This document shows, in pieces, positions 10,856 through 23,965 of a stretch of DNA of 64,000 bases; the stretch's first letter is position 1; every line of letters begins with the position of its first letter. Below the pieces are notes generated by a model. That model was not told where the DNA came from, searched no databases, and was given only the letters and a program-made list of their open reading frames with translations. The position numbers and the translations under genes were made by a program. The DNA is from Crambe crambe (Eukaryota; Porifera; Demospongiae; Poecilosclerida; Crambeidae): contig OZ004586.1 of assembly GCA_963924555.1 (NCBI GenBank), forward strand, positions 1,860,001-1,924,000, read 5' to 3'.

Positions 10856-12465
10856 CTGTTAAAATTTTGTTATGTATGACAACTATGAGAGCTTCCTTCT
10901 CCTCTGTTGCTTGGTGTTACACAAGACTTAGTGTATAGAGTATGTTATGTAAGCCAAAATATTCAAAAGCCAATTTTTCTTGAATAAGGAAAGAGTCCCT
11001 ACGTATTCTGTTCAGTTGTGGTACCATACCTCAGTTACTTTGCATTGCATACTGTATATGAGATGTTGGCACCAGCTAGTCTGGTTTTAATACCATGTGT
11101 TTTTGTTTGTTGTTTTTTTTTGTTTTGTTTTTGTTTTTGGTTTTTGGTTTGCTCTCCCTATTGCAGCATCATTAAGCACTTGATACTCCACCAGTTAACA
11201 GTGCTGGCATGGTGTAGTGTCTCATAAAATAATAGTGCCAGGTGGCACTGGCTATTTCTGGGAATCTCGAATTAGCTGTCCACTTTAATTCTCTATAATC
11301 AAGTTGATGTAATATTATAGCATGCTGGGCCATGGGAGAAATTATTAGTTAAGGTTGTTTAGGAAGATGATGTATGTTGTACTTCTGAGACTGTGCTGTT
11401 ACATGTTACACCCACTTTGCACTTCTGAGACGGTGCTGTCATGTGTTCCACTCTGCTACCAGTAGTAAGATGTCTATTATGATACTCTCCAGCAATTTTA
11501 GGCATTCCAGAAAGAAGGGGTATCAACCATCTAGTGACCAGCCCACCCTAGCAGTGGTCCAGATACCAGGTAGCTAGTAGGCATCTCTGCCAAGTATCTG
11601 CAGACCCAAAGTAGCTACTCTGGTCCATGCACTAGTAATAATAAGCAATTGCACTGATGATCGCCAAAAATATAATGCAGACCCGCTAGCTAACTTTACA
11701 CACACCACTGTTTCAAAATAAGAGTGTTTCCAAGAGTACAACTCAGTTTAAGGAAACTTGTAGGAGGTGTAGATAACCTTGATGGGGTGGGGGGCTAAGG
11801 GTTTGCATGCCAATATGGCTGCATAAGCAGCTGCAGGAGGTGGATGTGCCTCCTCTCACAGAGTGAGCAGGCAAAAAATAATAATAATGTAGCAATCCAT
11901 TCATTTAGCTTCAGATATGTAGAATGTTAATGAATTCATTTGTCATAACAGTTACTGTAGTAGAATGCATCAATAATATTGAAAATTTTATTTAAATTAT
12001 AAAAATGTGGGGGGGGGGGGGCTTTAGCCTCCAAAGCCACCCCTTATCTACATCTATGTGCAAGGACTGATTTTTTGTTACTAGGTAGTTATGCTGGGAG
12101 GACAGTCTTATTATGCTGAACATTCTTGGTGGTATCAAGTTCTCTTAAAGTGAAAACTGAGGAAACATCTTTGAAATAAGTGAATGGCGTAAACCTGAAT
12201 TATACTACAGATACAGTATAGCAATGCTGCATGCATGGCTGACTCTCTTAATTCTATAACTTCATAATTAACCACTATGATAATTAACAAATTAATTATA
12301 ATTCAATACCATTTTCAACAAAAAAACATGCACTAAGCTGAAGGTGCTGCATGATTCCATGGTTTAGCGTGAAGAGTGAAATTGATTTGGGCTTATATTA
12401 TATAGATTCATACACAAACAGAAATACACAATGGCATGTGGCATGGAGGAACACAAGGGATAGAC
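10856..12465. other. Intergenic, no supported gene
   Basis: Short low-complexity tracts (T/G run at 11097-11150, G run at 12007-12020) and A+T-rich sequence. I see no exon with recognisable features. The right part may belong to the transposon whose coding remnant starts at 12466. Confidence 0.5.
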
Positions 12466-14643
12466 CTATATTGCAATCCTCTCCTCAACATGGTGCAAAA
12501 CATCCAAGAAGACATCAACAGCATGATAATTTGACGAGAGAGATCTCTGTAAGTGGTACTGAGTACTTGACTCAGCCAGGTCTTGAGATGAAATTGGTAT
12601 TGCAGTTTCCGGAATGTTGATACCCGCAGTCTGGTCTATTTGAGGGATGGGAGCATCCCAGTCAATCCCGTAGTAAAATAGTTCATCCTCCTATAATTAA
12701 TAAAGGCAATTGAATAATTGAACATCATGAATACACAGTTGACCTCTTCTATTCTGTAGTTGATCAACATTCCTTCAATCCAGAGTTGGTCTGGGCTTCT
12801 ATTTCCAGCTGTACTCATAGGATGGTCAGACCATGCGTTCACGAATAGTTGAATAGCATTATTGATATTTATTATGGTATATATACAAAGTGTAGACAAA
12901 ATAAGTGAACTTCATCATTTGGATCCAATATTCCTATTTCTTCGAGATAATAAAACAAATGGTAGAATATCCCTGTACACCCAATGAATAGATCACGCCA
13001 GAAACGTTCGATACGTTGGTTATGCACGCTAGAACCAACTATAGCACTTCCTCTCCCTGGTCCTCGGAGAGGATGGTTTAGCATAAAACGAACAATCTGT
13101 ACATTTTCGGTACCCAGTCTGTTCTAATTCTTGATGGTATTCCATAAAGTGATATCGCATTGAGGAAGCAAGACAGAACAGTGTCAGAACGATTGTTGTC
13201 AGAGCAAACACAAAATACTGGCAGTCTTGAGTACCATCAATAGCAGTTTGTATAACCAGCCGCCACCTATTGAATTTAATTATAACACATCTACCATAAC
13301 ATTTAATTGTCCAAGGGTCCAAGGTTTATATAAAGTCAATGCTTATACTGGTAGCGGTGCTGTGATCAAGGGTAATCACTATATACACACACTTTCAATT
13401 AAGTTAAGGCAGAAATATTAGCTGCAACAACCAAAGAGGATTTTTTTTTGTTTTTGGTACACATCTGCAAATACACTCGATGGAACAAACCCTAGATCTA
13501 TTTTGGTTATGGATAATGCCAAACTTTAAACTACCACAGATCTCATCCCTTTCGAGAAAGTATTATAAAGTGCCTTTCTGTCAACATTAAACCCAGAAGA
13601 TGGTAATTATGGTAATAAACCTTGCACATGGGCCAACCCTGCATGATAGTACAGTTGATTTACAGTAGTTTGCAGAATAATTGTCAAGCATCAGGCATGC
13701 AGGTATTTATGGCTTGTGGAACAATAAAATGTTTTCATAGCCCTATTGTTCTTAGACACCACAGCCGCTGCCTATCTCTGCCTTATGCATGACAACTGTT
13801 CTGCTAACTACTGTAGTAAGACTTCAACAGTGCTCTCAGAAGTGTCTAAAACCATAGCTATTATAAGAGACCACTACTGAGGAATAAGTGAATAGAATGG
13901 TCACTAGTGCCTGTTTGCTAAATCAACTGTATATAGCTACATGCAGTTGTGTACTACAGAATGAGCATGTACACAACACACCTTATCAACTTATGGTTGC
14001 CATCCACATGCCATAAAGAATTGGGTGCTGCAACAGAATAGGTACGACGCCCACCTTGAAACAATGCCTTCTGGATCAACTCGCATGAGAGATTCCCGAA
14101 TCCTAGTTTGCTGAACTCTGTGTCCCAGGGACAGCAAGTGTCCTTGCATAAGACGATATCCCCAGTGAGGATGTTCATGATTAGCAACTGTAACAATCCT
14201 GTCTAGTTCTGCATCTGATAGAGTACTGTATGATGATCTTACAGAAAGACCAAAGTCACTTAATCTTCTTCTCACTGTACTGCACTGCAGCAGCATAGCT
14301 ATTTGCATAGCTATTTGAGTAGCCGAAAAAGCACGTTCCAAAAAAAACAATAGTTGACCTCTGGGGATATGCAATCGAGTCTCCCTCTATCATTTTGGAA
14401 GGTAAGTGGAGCCAGTGGAGCCAAGTGATAGTCTTGGGTACTCCTGCTTCCTAGAGTTGTGGCGTCTGTTAGTGTAGAAATAACCATATCCATTGCTCTC
14501 AAGTTTTGAGTTACCATCTCTGATGAAAATCTTGTCAGTAAAGCAACCATTCCTCGCTGAACTCTCTCAGAGGTCACCAAAATGGAGTCCATCGCATCTA
14601 GCGTCACTCCATCTTCCGTACATCTGTTTATATGTCTTGCCAA
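12466..14643 (-). pseudogene. IS3-like (IS3EU-type) DDE integrase/transposase, decayed
   Basis: Read from 14643 leftward, pieces in different frames line up with an IS3-like eukaryotic integrase. In order: an N-terminal region; a helix-turn-helix-like part (VRRRLSDFGLSVR); YSVAAPNSLWHVDGNHKLI with the first catalytic Asp; the second Asp in [20 protein letters not shown]; and [14 protein letters not shown] with the catalytic Glu. A C-terminal tail (YYGIDWDAPIPQID) runs to a stop at 12466. An intron of about 700 bases (donor near 13974, acceptor near 13273) splits the codon for the Arg after HKLI; a short intron is likely near 12700. At least four frameshifts (near 14365, 14050, 13215, 13100) disable it. 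The family call is from remembered motifs. It lies head to head with the HECT gene at 14848. Confidence 0.8.
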
Positions 14644-14847
14644 AGAAAACGGATCATATCATTCAAGACTTCCATTCTAGCTTCCATTCTAGCTTCCGGC
14701 TACAGCTGGCCTAGTGCGCCCACGCATGCGCATATGAGCACTAGCTCACTTTTGCTGTGATTCTGCATGCTGTGGAAGGATGTAGTCTGTTTAGTTGGAG
14801 ACCAAAGAGTTAGAGTACCTAGCCAGTATTGCAGTAAGCTTACTAAA

Positions 14848-16003
14848 ATGGATGATGTAGAAGGGCAACTGAGACAATGTTGCAATACCTTATTGCAAAT
14901 AGCCAGAAACATCTGTACCAGAACAACATCCACAACTACGGCGGAGTCAGGTCAGTATATGTGTACTGGAAGCATAGAGAAAAGTATTCAGTTCCTTTCA
15001 ATCTCCGATCTTCCTTGCTGTTCAAAATCAGCAGTGGATAAGGTAATTTGATTCTTTTTGTGGGCCAGCATGCATTCATGAATATTAATTTATCCATTTT
15101 GGGGAAAGCTTTCTCTAGTTTTATCTTCTGAAATTTAGAAACTTGCCTGCAGCAGTCACTGGCTTACTGCTGTTTTTATCATAGCTTCTAGAGGCAGAGG
15201 CAGATGAAGAACTACTACAGTTATGCCAGGAGGAGATGTGTTCTGCGGTGATAGAAGAATGTGGCTGCAGAGTACTGCCAACAGTAAGTTTGCACACATG
15301 GTGTAATTAAGGATGTATACGTGCATACTATGAATACCCCAAAAATAATTTTGGTGGAGTGATTATGCTAGAAAAACAGTAATTAATGTGCACACTTCTG
15401 CTATAGCTACTAACACTTTTTTGCTTCATTGTTTGCCTTTCTAGTTGGCCACAAGGGAAGCCATAATCCAGGATATACTCCTGCATCAGCTTATCACTAA
15501 AAGGCGGATGGCTGTGGAGAATTTGGTTGAAGGCCTTAAGGCTCTGGATTTTTGGAGTGTTATCAGAGCATTTGCAGAGGAGCTGGAAAGTCTCTTCGTG
15601 TATGGCAACTCTGTTCTCAGCACAGAAGAGCTACTGTCGATTATTAGACCTGCCACGAATGTGCCATTCAATATGTTCAGTTGGTTGAGGGAGTATGTAG
15701 AGCAATTGGATGAAAAAGGTAGGAGTACTTACCAGAAAGAACTCTCATCAATCAAGTTATCTGTGTACTATTTTACTTTATATAGGTCGATCAAAATTTC
15801 TACAGTTTTGCACTGGTGCAGGATCAATCCCACCTGTTGGTTTGACCAAGCCTACCATCACTGTGACATTGAACAGTGAATCAAATGGAATTTATGCATC
15901 GACTTGTTTGCAGACCTTGTGTCTGCCAAAATTTGCTTCAAGAAATGATTTTACACTTGCTCTCAACACATCCATATTTGATGAAACTTTCAATGCTATA
16001 TAG
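14848..16003 (+). CDS. Short HECT C-lobe protein, possible transposon passenger
   Basis: Four exons join in frame with GT-AG introns: 14848-14950, 15192-15283, 15445-15718, 15786-16003, giving 228 residues without a stop. The last two exons match the end of a HECT ubiquitin-ligase domain: FCTGAGSIPPVG corresponds to the FVTGxxxLPPGG strand, and YASTCLQTLCLPKF (about residue 196) carries the thioester Cys of the TCxxxLxLP motif. The N-lobe, where E2 binds, is missing, so ligase activity is doubtful; this shape resembles short G2E3-like HECT genes that multiply in animal genomes. Its start is only about 205 bp from the divergent IS3-like transposase start. All exons are intact although the transposase is ruined. 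Function is inference. Confidence 0.7.
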
Positions 16004-16204
16004 TTAAGGGGAAAACGTTCAGTGTATGACTTTGACTTAATCCCTCTATTTTGTGTGTAGTTTTACCCTTCCCAAATTATGTTTCTTGCTCTAATTCTGG
16101 CTATAATAAGAAAATCGTCCTTGCGCATGCTTGTAGCTTTCTCGGCGCGCGCGGTATATAGTCTGACGTAGCCGACCCTTTACCTCCTTTTCTTGGCACA
16201 TACA

Positions 16205-16302
16205 CTGCAGGGTAGAAAAATCTCACAAAAGGCAGAAAATTGTAAAAGCATCAGGCATGACAAAAGTAAACGTGAATAACATTTTTCTACCCTCGACTGC
16301 AG
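16205..16302. mobile_element. Short MITE with CTGCAG...GGGTAGAAAAAT ends
   Basis: CTGCAGGGTAGAAAAAT at the left pairs with ATTTTTCTACCCTCGACTGCAG at the right, with a 4-base difference in the arm. About 98 bp, non-coding. It sits in the spacer between the HECT gene and gene A. Confidence 0.5.
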
Positions 16303-16745
16303 ATGCTTGTAAGTTTGCAGGCTCTCCTGCCACGCTCTTATAGACTACTGCTAAAGCTTAGTTTTTATTATAGCAATACTTTTGTAGAGCCAGCACAGAT
16401 ACAATTATACTGCTAGTCAGTGTCATAGCTATTACCTTTGAGAGACTGGTAAGGTATCGTTCGACACAAAATGCGCTCGTAGCTAGCTAGCTCAGCGGAA
16501 CCAATTCTCGATCTCAGTTCCAATCATTATTAATTGGTGCGGTGTTGAAAAAATTTCGCAGTTCGAATTAGAAATCGAATTCGAATTCGAATCGCGTTCA
16601 TCTAAAAGGAATTGTAATTGGAATGTGTTTATCACAGAGGAACTCGACGTATTTAGCGCATAGCAAATTGGAATTGCAATAGTGTTTGGTGTATATGGAA
16701 ATAATTAATTTGACACAAATTACACTTCATATTTTCCGGTGGGAG
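16300..16745. repeat. Continuous copy of the repeat found interrupted at 9520-10855
   Basis: Inverted relative to the 9.5-kb copy. It provides the empty site for the 887-bp insertion (single ATAAA near 16630). It directly precedes gene A, so it may also contribute 5' flanking sequence to that gene. Confidence 0.8.
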
Positions 16746-16895
16746 TTAGTCAGGTTTCGCGGTTCGACTTTTTTGGTAAGAGGCCATAGTACTGCCTAGG
16801 TACTAGGTCTACATGGGTCACGTTTTGATCACGTTAGCATCTAGCTAGCTAGCTATCTAGTTGTCTATCGCTAGCTAACTAACTGGATTCCCAGT

Positions 16896-19800
16896 ATGGG
16901 AATGCTAAGTGGTTATCAAGTTATCTTAGCACTTTTGATTTTGATGCTGCTCTCCTACAAAGTGACTAAATGTTCAGCTGAAGTGGTATTTATAAACGAT
17001 GATGAAACTCTGGGAAAGTATCTCTGTCCTCCCAGTGGAACCATCTCTCCAAACACCAGCATGGTACTCAACCAATCCACTTTGACGATCAGAGGAAAGC
17101 AATTTTGTCATATCCAAAATACTTCCAATATAAGAATTGCTTCATCACAAAATTTCAGTATAATTCAATGCTCTAATGGATCTGGTGGATTTGGGTTTTT
17201 CAATGTCACTAACCTCACTATCGAATCGATTTCATTTTCTGGCTGTGAGAATGTAATCCCAGCTCCTGCTGTGCATTACATCAATGACTCCGATCACTTT
17301 GTGTACTACAATGCTACAGAGACAATACTTATCCTGAATCACTGCTACAATGTTAAGTTGTATGGACTCCTTTTTGAGTCCACCAATCTAAATATCTTTA
17401 GCATTATTGGAATTAACTTATGTGGGCTGAATGAAATTGGTGAACTACTAACGTCTAAATTGAGTATCAGTATTGCTACTCTCAACTTGTTGTTTTACTA
17501 CACCGACAGTGATATAACCTCAGTCAATTCAGAGTGTGCTTTGTATATAGAGTTTGACGCTTATCCCTGCTGTAAATCAATGCCACCATCCGTTGGAAAT
17601 GTATTTGGAGATAAACCGAACCGTATTCCAGTGCCTCAAGTGAATGGGCTTGCAGTAATGCTAACACAGCAAAGGTTCGATGCAACTATTGATATGATCA
17701 TTACGCCAACTTCTTCACTAAAAGAAATTTTCTTTGCAACAAAAGTCTCAATGATGTTCATTAACGGTGTAACTGATTCTCACATCACTTTTCGAGGATT
17801 AGCTTTTGACTATTGCAAGGATGAAAAAGCGCCGGAGAATGATTACCTTCCACTGCAAATGAATGTGATATTTTATGAAACTCCTTCTTTTAATATTTCA
17901 GTGAATGGTATTAAAAACTCGATGACTATACGAAATACTTCACTTGTTCTCTACTCCTATCGTGGATATATAATATCTGGATATGATAGAGTGCTCTCTA
18001 TAGAGAAGATGTCAGAGAAGATTACACATCAAATAACAATGGATAAGGTATCTTGGTGCGGGAGAGAAGCACAAGTCAGCAATTCTAGCTTCCTGAACCT
18101 TCAGTTCCTAACTCCACATTTGCTACAAGCACGATCACTTCCTGCTAGTGGGCACTTGCATATAGAGATGACTGATATATTCTTGCAGTATGACAGCCAG
18201 TATGAAATCCTTCCACAAACCTCCCTCAGTTTCCTAAATTTTGTCAACATTGAGAATATAACCATGAGTGGTACTAACTACTTTGCAGCAAGTAATGGCG
18301 GGTCGTTTTTGAATGCTGTCTCCAGTAACTTGACCGTTACTGGGAATTTGACTGTCATTGGTGGTGATGGAATTCAAGGTGGGGGTATCAGGCTCGAAAG
18401 ATCCACTTTATATCTGATGGAACCTCTTGAAGCTCAATTTCATAACAACACAGCCATTCAAGGAAGTGCTATAATTATATTCGTCAGTCCTTGCACAACT
18501 GGAGTGCTCGATACAGATACTCCCAAGTCGAAGTTCCTCTGTGAATAGCATATCTGATATTGAAATAGCACTTTACTTCAAAAATAACAGTGACAAAATG
18601 TCTGGCGCTAACATTTCCTTGTTTGCTCCTCAATTTGGTTTTTTCTGCACTGAAATGTCTCCAAATTTCCAATTTCTAAACTCCACTTGGGACACTCTGC
18701 AGGTACAATATGCTTATACCTCGCTCATTGACACAATTTTCAAAGGGATGGATAAATTTGACAAGTATGCATCACTCTCCAATGGTATATGCTCACAGTT
18801 GCCCAGGCAGCCATGGAATTGCGAATATCTCGACGGAATGTATCGATACAAGCCTCTAACTGTTGTAAAATACACATCCAGCTTTCCTGGGGAAAGAGCA
18901 ATTTCGTTATTCCAAAGAAGCAATGAAGAATATACTGTGGCTGAAGTCATGTGCATTTTCCCATACCGAAGAGTCCAATCGGACTACAAGTACCGTAATC
19001 GTATAAATTTTCGGAGGTTTAAAATTTCGTGATTTCCGGAGCTGTTCCTATGATAAAAAATTTCCGCAGGTCTAATTTTCGTAGCAAGCACATGGAAAAT
19101 AATGCATGCGCATAATAGCTATATCATTGCCTGACTGCTGGGGCCGAGTAATGATGGCTATATTCGTGGCTACTACAGAGAAATCTAGATAGTCCCCCCA
19201 AAAGAAGGCTAGGCTGGCGACGCCAGACTAAAATCTAGACTGCTACGGAAGGCGAGACGCTTCGTTGTAGAAGAGAGACAGGTAACGGCCATGATCCCGG
19301 TAATGAAGCATGATACTTTCGTCTCACGGACTATCTGCTCCAGGTTTTTTTCCAGCTGCTATCGATATCGCATCGCACACGCATCGTCGTCATATATGAC
19401 GTCATAGTACTAAGACTTCGTTTATTATTTTCGAGGATTCTGATCGACTACGAAAAAAACGAAAATAAAACCCCATCGAAAATTTATACGATTACGGTAT
19501 CACTTTTTAACGAGAAATGTCTCTACAGTATATCTCACATTCCGTAATAAAGTGAGGAAAACCCCTTATTTTCTCATCATTCTGACAAATACAGATATTC
19601 CAGAGCTTTCCCTCTCACTTTTTAAGGTCCAGTTGAATGACGGTTGCTCTATTGGATTTTTTCTGTCACCTGAGGGCGTTTGTGGATGCTCAGGGCTGAG
19701 GAGCCGTGGATACACATGCAACATCGACACACGAATCTTTTCCAGCCCTCTGGGTTACTGGACAGGCTATGGACTGGACATTAACGCTAGCTTTGCTAAA

Positions 19801-21131
19801 ATCCTCTTTGCCAGGAATTGTCCACCTAACTACTGCGACCCTAATTTCCGTGATTTCACTCTGAATAACTCCATTACCGATCTATCCTGCCTCAACAACC
19901 GCACTGGAATCTTATGTGGTCAGTGCAAGGAGAATTACAGTGCAGTATTTGGATCTGATGTCTGCTATGACAACTGTACTGATCTCTATCTCTTCACTCT
20001 CCCAATGTATGCTATAGCCGGACTCATTCTAGTAGTACTTCTCTTTGCATTACGACTCACTGTAGCCACAGGCACTATCAATGGGATCATATTCTATGCC
20101 AACGTTTAGGCCTACTTATGGATGAATTGACAAGAGATTACTCTGGTACTTACCTGGCATTCTTTCGTATTGTTATCTCACTACTCAATCTGAGCCTTGG
20201 TTTTCCACTCTGCTTCTATAAGGGAATGACTACCACTGCTAGAGTAGGATTCCAGTTTATATTTCCAGTGTATCTATGGAGCATTATCATTGGGATGATC
20301 ATCATATCGAAGTATTCCATAAGGGTTTCCCGCTTGATATCGAAATCCTCAGTGCAAGTCTTGGCTACCCTTTTCTATCTTTCTTTTTCTAAACTCTTAC
20401 AAACAGTGATCGATGTGGTTATGCATTTCACACTTGACTTGGTGATAAGCGATCCCAGTAATTCATCACTTTATACTTCTTTGGAAAGGATTGTATGGCC
20501 CTTTAGTGGTGAAGATTACGGCCATGGTATTCATGCTCTTTATCTAGCTCTTTCTGTTGCTTTCATTGTTTTATTTTTGTTACCTTATGCCATTCTCGTC
20601 ACCTTCTCTTACTGCTTGGTGAGGTTCAAGCTGGTTAACAAATTCAAACCTATCATCGACACTTATGGTGGTCCTTTCAAGGATAAGTTGAAGTTTTGGT
20701 TTGGACTCCGTCTCTGGATTACCATCATTCTCTTCATCATCAGTGGCACTCTGCAGGGAACTAACACTAACACTCTTTTGATCTTCACACTCGTAATTCT
20801 GCATCTTTTTATTCTATTTCAAGCTCTCCTGCACCCTTTCAAAAAACTCTTCATTGAAATACTAGATATATTCTTCATGCTGAACTTCTGGCTTATACTT
20901 GGGTTTTACATAGTTGCTCACTCTATCTTCCTTGGCGTCTACATCTTCTTTCTGAGCTTATCAATTCTTGCACTATTTCTGATACTGATCTTTCATTGCT
21001 GCTATGCAATTTTGAGAAATTCAAGGATCTCGCATCGAATCAAAGCCAGGTTTTTCAAGAGGCATGATATATATGAAGCAGGTAGCCAAAGGCTTGAAGA
21101 GGAGGACAGTTACGGTGCTCAAAGGCATTAA
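16896..21131 (+). pseudogene. Gene A: beta-helix/multi-TM receptor-like gene, interrupted
   Basis: Starts ATG at 16896 with a signal peptide (LALLILMLLSYKVTKCSA). An ectodomain of about 750 residues is rich in Asn-X-Ser/Thr and in short beta-strand repeats of right-handed beta-helix style. Then comes a Cys-rich region (NRTGILCGQCKENYSAVFGS) and about eight or nine hydrophobic helices with conserved GGPFKDK between them, ending at 21131. Single exon. Such proteins are known in sponges, cnidarians and molluscs without an assigned function. Three lesions against paralogue B: a frameshift near 18490-18510; a 505-bp MITE insertion at 18993-19497 inside a Tyr codon region; and a 1-base deletion near 20106 (in-frame TAG at 20107). 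An AATAAA lies at about 21186. Pseudogene status is inferred. Confidence 0.8.
18993..19497. mobile_element. 505-bp Tc1/mariner-like MITE inside gene A
   Basis: The ends CCGTAATCGTATAAATTTTC and its inverse are perfect for 21 bases. TA is duplicated on both sides (18991-18992, 19498-19499). Removing the element plus one TA restores YKYHFLTRNV, which matches FKYHYLTRNV in gene B at the same place. No transposase frame inside. Confidence 0.9.
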
Positions 21132-21606
21132 AATCCACTAATTTAAATGTACATCATTACACTTTTCATTCGATTGTTACAATGGAAATAAATGGATTTA
21201 GTGCCTCATTTTTTGACATCGTGTTCTCTACTCCATTTGGATCATTTTATTCAATAATATCACCATGGTAACTGTTAATTGATTTTAATTATTATTAATA
21301 AATAGTGACACGCCCACCCAATAAGATATTTTGTCTAATATCTCCACTACTGTAGGTGGTAAAGCTCTATAATTTTAGGAGTACTGCACACACATAAAGC
21401 CAAATCATTCCATAGAGTGATTACTTATTATAAAAGTGAGATTGGTTAGTAATAACTACTAGGTGCCAAGTTTGATCGGTAAATGGAGTAGTGTAAGTAC
21501 TCTGTTATAAATATTTACAGTACCCTCAAATTTGCTATGAACGACATTAAAGATATAATAAACAGGTGTATAGAATGAAAACTATTAATATATATATTTG
21601 TATTGA
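21132..21606. other. Gene A 3' flank and transposon flank, nothing else seen
   Basis: Contains the putative poly(A) signal of gene A at about 21186 and A+T-rich sequence. A segment near 21345 (tctccactactgtaggtgg) has weak inverted similarity to 23650 and could be the end of the transposon whose coding part lies between; this is not secure. Confidence 0.4.
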
Positions 21607-23451
21607 TTAATCTGTTTCTGGAACACGACGATGTGATTTGAATTCTTTTGAGTATTTTTTTATAAGTTTTTCTAATGATATCCCAGCCTGATGCCCAAGC
21701 AAGTACCCAAACATATAATTTCGGACTCGTCTGAAATAATTCTGGATATTCACTACTTGAACACTATCCAAACCAGGTACAACATTTCGGCGAAGACCAA
21801 TAATGTTATAGGTACAATAAGCCCTTGTGTATCTCTTGGCTTGGGACCAGCATCGTTCAATTGGGTTTAGTTCGCAGTGGAACTTGGGGATGAATAGGCA
21901 AGGGTGACCTTTGTTATGAAGGAAATATTCTAACTGATTCTTTTCATTTGCAAAGTCAGGATGCTTAAGTAACTCTTCTCTCATATCCTCAACTTTCATC
22001 TTCGAATGATAACATCGCCTTTGTTGCAAAACATCTATCATTCCACGGGGTATGCGAACCCTTTTACCAGTGGGTTTGCGTATAACCTTTGACATCAAAA
22101 TTCGCTTTCCTTGAAATATAGTATCATGCATTATCGGTTGTTTACCACCTTCTTTTGCATTCATGCGATTAACATTTAAAGCATCATCAGCATAAGCCAT
22201 ATGACACTGACTTTGGTCAAAGATCCAAAACAAGCGATAACCTTTTTCTTTGGGATACTTTGCTTCAGCAACTTTCACAGCATTCTTCATTTGGTTCATG
22301 AATTTAGCACTGGTCCAATATCCATCTCGAGCTTCCCCATATTTGAGAAGTGTTCTTGCAGCCATAGGAATATCTGGGTCTGCTTGCTTTGCTATAGCTA
22401 TCATGCTCCGATTTTGTCAAGCAAAGATACCCATCATTTTCAGTAATGAAATCTGATACCATGATACCAGAGCCACGACTTTTTGGCCTGATTACTTGAC
22501 TCTCAGCAGTACCCCACTGCAACCCTTCATCGTCATTGGCATTAAATGTTGATTCGTCATGGAAGATGAAAATATTTTTCCCTCTACGTTCAGGAGGAGG
22601 TGAATCAATATCTGTAGGGAATGCATTCTTTGCTTCATCACTTGGTGCATGTTCTTTGGTTAAAAAAAACCACCAGCAACTAATTTCCGAAGAAATTTTT
22701 TTCGGTTCTTAATTACATCATCTCTTTCATGACCGTCTATGTAGATCCCTTTCTTTTTATCTAATACTTGAAAGCCTAGTTCATGAAGCCATAATCTTGC
22801 TGTTTGAACACTAATTTTTCTTGGGTAGCCAGGCACTAATATACTATTAGGGAGTAGATATTCATTAACCCAGCGACAAAAGCTGATTGAAGTCAGGTTA
22901 GGCTTACCCTTGACTACAGCATTAGCTCTAAAATAATCTGAAGCTGCTTCGTTCAGCTCTTCGTTCTTCCACAAAACACCTTGCCTGCGATACTTTCCTT
23001 GTTGATTATCAGGAAAATTCCCTTCATTTTTGAAGAAAATGTATCTCCATTCACGCACAGTTCGTTCATTTTTACTAATCAAACTGGCAATGCACTGGGC
23101 AGCATCTGTTTGTGAGACCCCACTTACACAAACTAAAGAATAGTGAAGAGTCATTGCAAGAGACATCAAATCATCCTTACTAAGTGTAGATGTCCACTCT
23201 TCAATATGTTCTTGTAAGTAAGTTACTTTCTCCTCATTACTCACTTTGCTTTCTTCCAATATTGAGTCCTGGAGACTCTCTTGCTGGGTGGAGCCCTCAC
23301 TTCGATTCTGTTCCACTGTAGTGTCCTGTTCATCAGTTGTAGAAGTTGAAGGCTGAGCTGAATCACTATCCAGTGGTCTAGCTGACAATTTTTGCTTCTT
23401 TGCCTCTCTAGCCTTGCTCAAATGAATCTTCCTTTTTGTTTTTGGAGGCAT
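21607..23451 (-). pseudogene. DDE_3-type (Tc1/IS630-like) transposase, two frameshifts
   Basis: Reads right to left from ATG at 23451 (MPPKTKRKIHLSKAREAKKQ, a basic start). A Ser/Gln/Glu-rich linker precedes a helix-turn-helix-like part (ISKNERTVREWR) and KKKGIYIDGHERDDV. The catalytic segment shows HDESTFNANDD (first Asp), FDQSQCHMAYADDALN (second Asp) and PKFHCELNPIERCW (third acidic residue, Glu), then a basic tail to TAA at 21607. The motif set fits the fungal/animal IS630-Tc1 branch with HDE...FDQS...HCELNPIE. A change in an A8 run near 22663 and a second frameshift near 22405 split the frame. Both are single-base events, so recent death or sequence error is possible. Confidence 0.8.
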
Positions 23452-23965
23452 ACTTCAGTACTCTCTCTTTCTTGGGCTTTAAATAGAATTTTTTACACGC
23501 GTTAGCCTTAGCAACCAGTAAATATTATGATTTTTTATCTAAATATGCATAATTAGAGCATGCAGAGTAATTTTTTAAATCGTTGTCAAGGTCTAGAAAT
23601 AATGATAGAAATATCAGCGTTATAAAAAAGGTACGCTAAAGCTATAGTGGAGATTTATGCCTTTGTCCACCATATGACAGTGATGAAGACGTACAAGTAT
23701 TCAAAGCAGCAGAGCTGAGACCAAAGATAATGGCTTCTACGTGATAAGATTTTTTTTGGCATGTGTTGTTGATTTATAATTATTATTATTATTGTTATTG
23801 TAAATATTATTATTGTTATTGTTGTTATATCATTGTACTGTAGTTGGTAGTCTTATTATCTTTGTTAGTCTACCCGATGGTTTTTTTTGCTTATTTAGTT
23901 GCTATTATTAGCTGTGTTATGATTGAAACTAAAAATAATCATCATGTATGGCTATGCCATCACTC
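23452..23965. other. A+T-rich spacer, TTA microsatellite
   Basis: Non-coding spacer between the transposase and the GT92 gene. It contains imperfect ATT/GTT runs at about 23770-23830. Nothing else seen. Confidence 0.5.

Noticed and set aside
18990..19500. The gene A insertion as a normal spliced intron
   Set aside because: The borders are TA plus inverted repeats, not GT-AG, and gene B has no intron there.
21340..23660. Terminal inverted repeats of the DDE transposon at about 21345 and 23650
   Set aside because: Similarity is short and imperfect (ctccacta...), with no clear TA duplication, so ends were not called.
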